DNA of 64,000 nucleotides, taken from assembly GCA_963817395.1 (NCBI GenBank), contig CAWFOC010000004.1, positions 682,001 to 746,000 on the forward strand. Direction: 5' to 3'. This DNA is from CAWGYQ01 sp963817395 (GTDB taxonomy: Bacteria; Acidobacteriota; Vicinamibacteria; Vicinamibacterales; CAVPJW01). A program made the position numbers and the translations under genes. The notes below the pieces were generated by a model. It saw only the letters and a program-made list of their open reading frames with translations. It did not search any database and was not told the DNA's origin. Below, piece by piece: positions 35,837 to 43,690 of this stretch. The number at the start of each line of letters is the position of its first letter. The stretch's first letter is position 1.

Positions 35837-36682
35837 ATGCGAACGGCTTTCTCGTTGCTCGAGCTGAAACAACCGCGCTCTCTGCGCGACGCCTTGCGGC
35901 AGCTGCGCGAGGACGCGACGCTCGTCCCGATTGCTGGCTGTACGGACGTCTATGTCGCGATCAACGCAGGATCGCCGCCCGCTTCGCGTTTTCTCAACCT
36001 GTGGCCGCTCGACGAGCTGCGAGGCATTCGCCTCCGGAACGGGGCGCTCTCGATCGGCGCGCTGACGACCTACACAGACCTGCTGGCATCGCCGCTCGTG
36101 CGGCGCCGCTTACCGATGCTGGCCGCGGCCGCGCGTGAGGTGGGCGGCCTGCAGATTCACAATCGCGGCACCCTGGGAGGCAACATCGCCAATGCGTCGC
36201 CCGCCGGCGATACCCTTCCGGTTCTCGCAGTGGCCGAGGCCGTGATCGTTCTGCAGAGCCTTGACGGGACGAGACGCGTGCCGTTCTCGGATTTCTACAC
36301 GGGTTATCGGCTGAGCGTCCGCAAACCGGACGAGCTCATCGTCGCGGTCGAAGTGCCGTCGGTGGCGGGCGCGCAATGGTTCTGCAAGGTGGGCACTCGC
36401 GCGGCCCAGTCCATCTCCAAGGTGGTCATGGCCGGCGTGCGAGCGTTGCGGCCGCGGCTGGCCGTCGGCAGTGTGGCCCCCACCGTTCGGCGATTACCGG
36501 GGACGGAGCAGGCATTGGCCGAGGGTCGCCCGATCGACGAGGCGCGGCGCATTCTCATATCCGAGATCTCGCCGATTGACGACGTTCGATCGACGGCGGA
36601 GTACCGCACCGAAGTCGCCGCCAATCTGCTCGCCCGATTCTGGCGCGAGACCGCTCCCGGCCGTGGATCCCGAACGTCGTGA
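35837..36682 (+). CDS. xdhB: Xanthine dehydrogenase FAD-binding subunit
   Basis: A 281-aa flavoprotein subunit of the CO-dehydrogenase/xanthine-dehydrogenase medium-chain family. FAD contacts are in VPIAGCTDVYVAINAG and the signature RGTLGGNIANASPAGDTLP. The CODH_FAD C-terminal domain follows. It passes electrons from the FeS subunit to NAD. It starts 10 bp after the FeS subunit, and its stop overlaps the next gene by 4 bp (GTGA). No separate XdhC-type molybdenum-insertion chaperone is nearby. Confidence 0.93.
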   Translation: MRTAFSLLELKQPRSLRDALRQLREDATLVPIAGCTDVYVAINAGSPPASRFLNLWPLDELRGIRLRNGALSIGALTTYTDLLASPLVRRRLPMLAAAAREVGGLQIHNRGTLGGNIANASPAGDTLPVLAVAEAVIVLQSLDGTRRVPFSDFYTGYRLSVRKPDELIVAVEVPSVAGAQWFCKVGTRAAQSISKVVMAGVRALRPRLAVGSVAPTVRRLPGTEQALAEGRPIDEARRILISEISPIDDVRSTAEYRTEVAANLLARFWRETAPGRGSRTS

Positions 36683-37363
36683 ACGTCTTCGTCTCGGGCG
36701 GTACGGGCTTCCTCGGACGGCCGCTCGTGGAGCGGCTGGTGGCTCGTCGAGTCCGCGTCACCGTGCTGGCGCGCTCCGGGTCCGAGAAGCGGGTGCCGGC
36801 CGGCGCGCACGTCGTCGTGGGCGATCCGTTTCGATGGGCCGGGCCTTCGACGACACCTCGCCGGCGACGAGACTTTCGTACACCTGCTCGGCACGTCGCA
36901 CCCGGCACCCTGGAAGGCGCGGCAATTCCGGACCGTCGATCTGGCCTCGCTGGAAGCCTCGCTGGCGGCGGTCGAGGGAGCGCCGCTCAGGCAGCTGGTG
37001 TATCTCAGCGTGGCACACCCAGCACCCGTCATGCGCGCATACGTCGCCGTCCGAGCGCAGTGCGAGGCCCTGATCCGCCAAAGCGGGCATCCGGCCACCA
37101 TTCTCAGACCCTGGTATGTGCTGGGACCCGGACGCCGCTGGCCGTTGGTGCTGACTCCGTGCTACGCGATGCTCGAGCGCATTCCGGCCACGCGGGCAAC
37201 AGCCCGGCGACTGGGGCTGGTGACGCTCGACGAGATGCTCTCGGCGTTGATCTACGCGATCTTCGAGGAGCCCACTGGCGTCAGAGTCCTCGAGGTGCCG
37301 GAGATCCGGCAGATCGGAGCCACGGCCGCCAGCGGCGCTTCGGACGCCGGCCGTCGCCCGTGA
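36679..37363 (+). CDS. NAD(P)-binding SDR/NmrA-like protein (frameshifted near 36841)
   Basis: About 228 aa of an atypical short-chain dehydrogenase: Rossmann loop VFVSGGTGFLGRPLVERL, then after one extra base near 36841 the second part LVYLSVAHPAPVMRAY, QCEALIRQSGHPATILRPWY. This Tyr/Ser-poor pattern resembles NmrA/complex-I-assembly-like members rather than classic catalysts. It is translationally coupled to the FAD subunit (GTGA), so a role with xanthine dehydrogenase or its cofactor is possible. The specific function is unknown. Confidence 0.75.
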
Positions 37364-37507
37364 GTCCACGGTTCGTCCAACGATAAGAGCCACATCAGAC
37401 TCCAAGGGTCCGTTCAGGCTGCCGGCTGACTGAACTCCAAGAGCTTGCACGAGCTTGCGGAACGTGATGCCCGGCAGGCAGGCGTGTTGTGAACGACGCC
37501 GGTCCGC

Positions 37508-40254
37508 TCAGCGGCCCGCGACGGCGATCGCGGCGCGCGAGGGGGTGTAGTAGGTGGCGGCGACGCGGTTGAGGTCTGCTGTCGTCAGTGCACGGACGTT
37601 GGTGGCGAACGCTTCCCACTCGCCGGCCGCTCCGGCGTGAGCGCGTTCCGCAAGGGCCTCTGCGGCGACCGAGGCCGACTCGAACCGGAACAGCAGGCGG
37701 CCCAGCAGATATCCTTGCGCCTCGCGGCGTTCTCGGTCGCCAACACCTTCCGCCGACAGGTCTTGCAGGGTCGACAGAATGCGGCGGACGGCTGCTTCGG
37801 TATCGACCGCGTTGGTTTGAATCACAATCGGTCCGGGATCGGGGTCGACCCCGAGCGTGGTGTACACGGCGTACGCGATGCCGGTGTCCACCAGCGCGCG
37901 GCCGAGCCGCCCGGCATACCCCGTCTCGCCGAGCAGGTAGTTGAGCGCTCGGACTGCGGCGTAGTCGCGATCCGTACGACCCAGACCTGGAAGAGCCACC
38001 GCGATGCTCCCCTGCTCCTTGTGCGGCAGGGAAACGTGAACCCGTCCGCTGGCGGTCGGCCGACTCTCTGCGAGCGGCGGCGCCTCGGAGGGCGTACCGG
38101 CGTTCCAGCGCGCAAACGCTCCTTCGATCGTTTCGATCGCGCGACGCGGATCAGCGTGGCCGGCGACCGCGACGATGGTCCGCTCGGGCCGGATCCAGCG
38201 CGCATGGAATCGGCGCACATCGTCGAGGGTGATTCGCTCGAGCGAGGCGCTGTGCCCTTCGGCAGGACGACCGAGAGGTCGTAGCGAGCCGTAGAGCTTC
38301 GCGAGCGCGGCGTGCGCCGCGCGCCAGTCGCTGTCGTCCTGGGCGGCTTCGAGATCCGCCTGAAGTGAGTGGCGCGCCGCGTCGAGCGTGCCCTGCGAGA
38401 CACGAGGGTGTGCGAGCCAGTCGGCCGTCAGCTCGATCGCCTCGGCCAGCCGATCGCCGGGTAGCCGGACGGCGATGTCCATGAAGTGTCGATTGCTCCC
38501 AACAGGGTCCAGTGAAAACGCGCTCTCGATCACGGTGGCGTTCAACGTGCTGAGTGCAGCCTCGAGTGTCGTGGCTCGCGGAGACCTCTGATCTGACCGA
38601 TGCGCTCAGCAGCCGGCCCGTCAGGACGGCGAGCCCCGGGCGTTCGGGCGGATCGCAGACGGCGCCCACCTGCAGGCGAATTCTCAGACTGGCCGCCGGG
38701 CCAGGCATTTCGATCGCCAGCGCTTTGAGGCCGTTCGTCAGGAGTCGGGTTTCTGGTGCCGGCAGAATCGGCGCCGTGAGGGCCGCTTCCGAAGGGCTCG
38801 CAGGTGTCTTGCGGCCCACGGGCGTCGCGAGCGTCCGGGCACTTGGCAGATCGGACGGGGTTCGCGGTCGGTCCACCGCCTGATCCGCGTTCGGCTCGAA
38901 CCACCCGATGGTCCACTGCGACTCGGCAAGCCGGGAGACGGCAAACGCCCTGACGGCCTCGGAGGTGACCTGGGAGAGCTCACGATCGAGCGACGCGAGA
39001 CGCTGATAGGAGCCAAGACCCTCGAATCGGGCCAGCAGATCGGCCATGGCGCTGTTGCCGTCGGGCTCGAGCATCAGGGCAGCACGGACCTCGCCCGCGG
39101 CGCGAGCCACATCGTCACCGGTCACCTCGTGGAGCCTGCCAATCGCAGCCTCGCACGCCGGATTCGATGCGGGTCAGATCGGCATGTTCCTCCGCTTCGA
39201 CGCCGATCGAATAGAGGCCCGGATACTCCGAAGGCTCGATCTCGGTGGAGACTCGGGTGGCGAGGTTCGTGGCGACGAGCGCGTCATCGAGGAGCGATCC
39301 ATTTCTCACCTCTTCGCGACCCCCAGCCTTGCCGCCGCCGAGCAGGGCGTCCGCGACGAGAAGCGTCGAAAACTCGGAATCGACCGCCGCGGGAGCACGA
39401 ATCGCGATTTCCACGTGGGAGACTCGACCGGGACCGCGCAACGTGATCGCGTTTCGTTCGGGGCTGCGCCGGCTCCACGACGCCGATCGCCGGTGAGCGC
39501 CCGGTTGTTCCGAATCAACGAACTGACGCTGGACCAGGGCGAGCGCCGTTTCGGGATCGAACCGGCCCACGATGACGAGCACGAGGTTGTTGGGCGCGTA
39601 GTAGCGCCGATAGAAGTCATGGAGCTCGCTCGAAGCCACTCGCCTGAGATCTTCGATGGAACCCATGATCGGCGATCCGTACGGGTGCGCGCCGAATGCG
39701 AGCGGGCGCAGCTGGTGATCGATGAGCGTGTAGGGCGGCCAGTCCTCGTACTCCCGCAGCTCCGCGATGACGCTGTTGCGCTCGCGTGCCACTTCCTCCT
39801 CGGAGAAGATGACGCGGGACATCCGCTCCCGTTCGAGAGCAATCACGAAGTCCAGGTGCTCGGAAGGCACGGCCGACGCGTAGGTCGTGTGATCGTACGA
39901 GGTATATCCGTTCCAACTGCCGCCCCAGCGGAGAATCTGATTGGTCAGGTCGTCCTTGGCAATGCCCTCGGTCGAGCGAAAAGCCATGTGCTCGACGTAG
40001 TGCGCCATGCCCGTCCTGCCGGGCGTTTCGTTCCGGCTGCCGACCCGATAGAGCGCCTGCACGGCGACAATGGGCGTGTCTCCGCGGGGGAGGAGCAGGA
40101 GTGTCAAGCCGTTCGGCAGCACGATGCGGCGGACGGCGTCGGTCCAGTGCGGCGGAACCTGGGGTGAGGCGCCGACGTGATGGAAGCTGACCGTACCGGC
40201 GACGCCAAGCCCCGCCAGGATTACCGCGGTGGCGACACGACGGGCACACGGCAT
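37508..40254 (-). CDS. M16 family metallopeptidase (frameshifted near 39153 and 38564)
   Basis: A peptidase of about 910 aa with two M16 halves. A signal peptide (VAGTVSF region) precedes LTLLLLPRGDTPIVAVQALY and the zinc motif MAHYVEHMAF (HxxEH). The distal Glu region is SEEEVARERNSVIAEL. After two single-base insertions the C-terminal half continues as SAMADLLARFEGLGSYQRLA and NATVIESAFSLDPVG, ending in SRAAIAVAGR. Acidobacteria carry many such periplasmic M16 pairs fused in one chain. It is not a decayed copy by the motifs. Its 3' end follows the purine cluster by 144 bp. Confidence 0.85.
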
Positions 40255-40300
40255 CAGTTGAGCACGCCCCGATCGAACCAGTGGGTCGGAACCGTAGGAT

Positions 40301-40723
40301 TCAGGCAGGTCGCGCCTTCAACGTGCCGATCTGCACCAGCACGCCAGTGAAATCGTAGATGCGGCGCTCGTGCACGATCTGCAGGTCCACGACACGGCTC
40401 GCCAGACACAGGTTCAGCTTGAACCGCTTGCCGCTCGGCGGCAGCCCCATGAACCCTCCGGAGTCGGTGCCGAACACCGTCGCCAGCACGACGGCCCGAT
40501 CGCCGTCGACGACGAGGTCGTCCATCCGGAATTCGAGATCCGGGAACGCCGCGAACCACATTCGGTAGATCTCCAGAATGAGCGCGCGTCCCTTGACGTG
40601 GCCTGCATTGGGACTCTCGACCGTGCCGTCCTCGGCATGACCGGCGGCGAGCTCGGCGGCGTCGAGCCGTTTCCACGCCTCCTGCCGGCGGGTGTAGAAC
40701 GCGACGATCTCTTCGCGGGTCAT
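40301..40723 (-). CDS. SnoaL-like / nuclear transport factor 2 family protein
   Basis: A 140-aa single-domain protein of the SnoaL/NTF2-like ester-cyclase family: EIVAFYTRRQEAWKRLDAAE, then IYRMWFAAFPDLEFRMDDL, and a conserved TDSGGFMGLPPSGKRF. It resembles the ester-cyclase subgroup of small alpha+beta cone folds. The substrate is unknown. GGGAGGAGG two bases before ATG 40723 strongly supports the start. The M16 gene follows 46 bp downstream on the same strand; the DinB-like gene at 40840 is divergent. Confidence 0.85.
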   Translation of the reverse strand: MTREEIVAFYTRRQEAWKRLDAAELAAGHAEDGTVESPNAGHVKGRALILEIYRMWFAAFPDLEFRMDDLVVDGDRAVVLATVFGTDSGGFMGLPPSGKRFKLNLCLASRVVDLQIVHERRIYDFTGVLVQIGTLKARPA

Positions 40724-40839
40724 GGCCTCCTCCCGTCGGAACAGGGTCTCAGAACGCTCGCCCGAAGACCAGGATCGGGCGTATTCTGCACAATCGGGCG
40801 GTGGAGGGCCAGCGGGACCCGGCCCGAGGAGGTTATCTC

Positions 40840-41361
40840 ATGCGCGCAACGGCTATCCTTGTCGTGTTGCTCTCGGTTGGCGGCACGCTGTCGGCCCAGT
40901 CGAAGAGCCCGTTTCTGGCGGCCATTCAGGAAGGCTGGGACTCCATCAAGACGAATATCGGGCGCTCGGCGGCGGCGATGCCCGCTCCGGACTACGGCTT
41001 TCGACCGACGCCCAAAGTGCGGACCTTCGGCGAGATTCTCGGACACCTCGCCAACGAGCACTACATCATCTGCAGCGCCGTGAGAGGCGAAGCGAACCCG
41101 AACACGGTGGATTTCGAGAAGACGACGGCGAAGGACGCACTGGTGAAGGCGATCAACGCGTCGATTGCCTATTGCGATCAGGCGCACAACAGTCTCAGTG
41201 AGTCACAGGCTGTCGGCAAGGTGAAGCTCTTCGATACGGAGCACACGCGTTTCAGCGCGCTGACCATCAACGTCACACACGACAGCGAGCACTACGGCAA
41301 CCTCGTCACCTACCTTCGCCTCAAGGACATCGTCCCTCCTTCGTCGCAGCAGACGCCATGA
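40840..41361 (+). CDS. Exported DinB-like protein
   Basis: A 173-aa protein with a signal peptide (ATAILVVLLSVGGTLSAQ) and a DinB-like four-helix bundle. Metal-ligand-type His are in GEILGHLANEHYI and NVTHDSEHYGNLVTYLR. An exported DinB is common in Acidobacteria and of unknown role. GAGGAGG about 6 bp before ATG 40840 supports the start, ruling out the upstream GTG. Its stop overlaps a possible Rieske start (ATGA at 41358). Confidence 0.88.
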   Translation: MRATAILVVLLSVGGTLSAQSKSPFLAAIQEGWDSIKTNIGRSAAAMPAPDYGFRPTPKVRTFGEILGHLANEHYIICSAVRGEANPNTVDFEKTTAKDALVKAINASIAYCDQAHNSLSESQAVGKVKLFDTEHTRFSALTINVTHDSEHYGNLVTYLRLKDIVPPSSQQTP

Positions 41362-42584
41362 CGCGCCACCGTACGCCGAGCCGCCATCTCGTACCACACG
41401 GCCTGGGCCACGAGAATGTGCGGTGGCGCCTGGGTGGATGGCCTGTCCCCTGGCTGCAGGCGAGCTCCGTCGATGTCGCGACGATGACGACAGGAGATTT
41501 CAGCGTCGATCCGGACGTCGCGCGCGCATTCACACTGCCGGGGCGCCTGTACACCGACCCGCGCGTGCTGGACCTGGAGCGCCTCCGCGTATTCCAGACC
41601 ACGTGGCAGTACGCGGGCCGCGCCGAGCAGGTGTCGCAGCCGGGCAGCTTCTTCACGACGGAGATCGCCGGCGAGCCGATTGTGGTCGTCCGCGACCGGG
41701 ATATGACCCTGCGGGCGTTCTACAACGTGTGCCGTCACCGCGCGGCGCTGGTCGTCGAGGGGGCAGGCTGCCGCTCGTCCCTGCAGTGTCCCTATCATGG
41801 CTGGACCTACGGACTCGACGGCCGTCTCATCGGCGCGCCTGATTTCGACGGCGTCGAGGGCTTCGATCGACGTACGGTCGGCCTGCCGGCAGTCGCGGTC
41901 GAGATGTGGGAACAGTTCGTATTCGTGCGGGTCGATGGGCCCCGACCCGATCTGGCGACCAGCCTCGAGGACATTCCTGCGCGTGCCGCGGGCTTCGCCC
42001 TCTCGAAGATGTCGTTCGTCGAGCGCCGCGAGTACCTGGTGGCGTGCAACTGGAAGGCGTACGTCGACAACTATCTGGAGGGCTACCACATTCCCCTGAT
42101 TCACCCATCACTGATGCGCGAGCTCGACTACGCGAAATACCACACGGTCACGCGCGCCCGTTACTCGCAGCAGCAGGCTCCCATCAGAGCATCAGCCCAG
42201 GGTGACGCCGGCGAACGGCTGTACTCGACGGTCGAGGATCAAACCGAGGCGCTCTATCTGTGGATCTTTCCCAACCTGATGCTCAACATCTATCCGGACA
42301 ACCTGCAGATCAACCTCATCGAGCCTGTCGCCGCCGATCGCACGCGCACGGTCTTCGAGTGGTACTTTCACGACCCCTCGTCAGCCGAGGTGCAGGGCAG
42401 GATTCAGAAAGCGATTGCCTTTTCCGACGAGGTTCAGCGTGAGGACATGGCCATCTGCGAACGTGTACAGCGCGGCCTCCAGTCGCGGTCCTACGATCGC
42501 GGGCGCTATTCGCCGAGGCGCGAAAATGGGGTACACCACTTCCACGTGCTCCTCAGCGAGGCTCTCACGTCGGCCACGCGCTAG
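41358..42584 (+). CDS. Aromatic ring-hydroxylating oxygenase alpha subunit (Rieske)
   Basis: Rieske non-haem iron oxygenase, catalytic alpha subunit. The Rieske [2Fe-2S] ligands are CRH (in FYNVCRHRAALVV) and CPYHGWTYG, and the Fe(II) site is in NWKAYVDNYLEGYHIPLIHP. These enzymes hydroxylate aromatics, carnitine or choline-type substrates; relatives include glycine-betaine/CntA-like and phenylpropionate oxygenases. ATG 41358 gives 408 aa and couples to the DinB stop. The protein may really start at ATG 41484 (MTTGDFSVDP), where homology begins. No ferredoxin or reductase gene is adjacent. Its stop overlaps the convergent gene's stop in CTAG. Confidence 0.88.
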   Translation: MTRHRTPSRHLVPHGLGHENVRWRLGGWPVPWLQASSVDVATMTTGDFSVDPDVARAFTLPGRLYTDPRVLDLERLRVFQTTWQYAGRAEQVSQPGSFFTTEIAGEPIVVVRDRDMTLRAFYNVCRHRAALVVEGAGCRSSLQCPYHGWTYGLDGRLIGAPDFDGVEGFDRRTVGLPAVAVEMWEQFVFVRVDGPRPDLATSLEDIPARAAGFALSKMSFVERREYLVACNWKAYVDNYLEGYHIPLIHPSLMRELDYAKYHTVTRARYSQQQAPIRASAQGDAGERLYSTVEDQTEALYLWIFPNLMLNIYPDNLQINLIEPVAADRTRTVFEWYFHDPSSAEVQGRIQKAIAFSDEVQREDMAICERVQRGLQSRSYDRGRYSPRRENGVHHFHVLLSEALTSATR

Positions 42585-43681
42585 AGCACGTGGGTGATGA
42601 GCTCGCCGATGGCATAGCCGATGAGCGCGACACCAAAGCCGACGGCGAACATGTCGCGCCCACTCGCCCAGACGCCCCGCCCGGTGAAAAAGCTCCTGGC
42701 CGCGCCCACCAGAAAATGCGCGAGCATGCTGACCGTCAATGAGATCCACACCGCAACGTCCGCCGAGACGACCAGAAACGGGGCAATGGGTATGAAGGCC
42801 CCGACGGCGGTTGCGGCCCCGGTGACCCAGCCATCGATGGCTGGCGTGATGGGCGCCTCGGTGATATTGAGCTCGTCGCGCACCTGCGCGTCCAGAGCCT
42901 GGCCTGGATCGCGCATCAGTTCACGGGCCGTCTCGGCCGCGCGCTCGCGCGTCAGCCCCTTGGCCTCGTAGAGCAGCGCCAACTCCTCGCGTTCCAGATC
43001 CGGCATCAGCTGCAGCTCGCGGCGTTCCATCTCGATCTGGTGTGCCTGCACCTCGGCGTGGCTCTTGGCGGCGAGGTAGCCGCTCGCGCCCATTGACAGG
43101 GCGTCGGCGATGGCACCGGCCACGCCCGTGATGATGACGATGTGGGGATCGACGCTGGCGCCGATGACACCGGCGACCAGGCCGAAGTTTGCGGTGAGGC
43201 CATCGTTGAATCCGTACACCAGGCTGCGAAGGTAGCCGCCCGATGCGGAGACGTGCCACGGCTCCGGGTTTCGGCCGACGACGCCGGCAAGCTCTCGGGC
43301 GTGCGTCGCCGAATCGCTGGCAATCATCGCCGCGGCCCGGCGCACGGCCGGCTCCGCGGACTGGCCCGCCAGGCCGAGATATGCTTCGACTTCCCGCCCC
43401 TCGTCCGCCAGGATCATCGGCAGGACCAGACCGGAACCGAATCGCCGGCCGATCCAACCGAGCAGCCTGACATATGGAGCGGGCGGATGGTCCGGCAGGT
43501 CGCGCTGGTGCTGGTGGAAGATCTCCTGCCAGCGCTCGACGTGGCGACCTTCGACGGCGGCCAGTCGCTCGAACAGATCGCGGCGGGTTGGGTCGCGCTC
43601 TACCTCTGCAAGCCGCCGATAGAGGTAGGCGGCATCGACCTCATCGCGGTAGTGGCGATCCCACCCGCCGCTATCGGCCAC
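42581..43681 (-). CDS. Ferritin-like erythrin-VIT1 fusion (CCC1/VIT1 transporter)
   Basis: A 366-aa protein with an N-terminal rubrerythrin/erythrin domain (about residues 1-140; Glu-rich helices YLYRRLAEVERDP, AAVEGRHVERW, ILADEGREVEAYLG) fused to a VIT1/CCC1 iron-manganese transporter. The latter is seen in LVYGFNDGLTANFGLVAGV, SMGASGYLAAKS and four or five membrane helices, ending in IGYAIGELITHVL. Erythrin-VIT1 proteins bind and export or sequester iron. It is intact. The stop codon overlaps that of the Rieske gene. Confidence 0.9.
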   Translation of the reverse strand: MADSGGWDRHYRDEVDAAYLYRRLAEVERDPTRRDLFERLAAVEGRHVERWQEIFHQHQRDLPDHPPAPYVRLLGWIGRRFGSGLVLPMILADEGREVEAYLGLAGQSAEPAVRRAAAMIASDSATHARELAGVVGRNPEPWHVSASGGYLRSLVYGFNDGLTANFGLVAGVIGASVDPHIVIITGVAGAIADALSMGASGYLAAKSHAEVQAHQIEMERRELQLMPDLEREELALLYEAKGLTRERAAETARELMRDPGQALDAQVRDELNITEAPITPAIDGWVTGAATAVGAFIPIAPFLVVSADVAVWISLTVSMLAHFLVGAARSFFTGRGVWASGRDMFAVGFGVALIGYAIGELITHVL

Positions 43682-43690
43682 AGTCGACTC

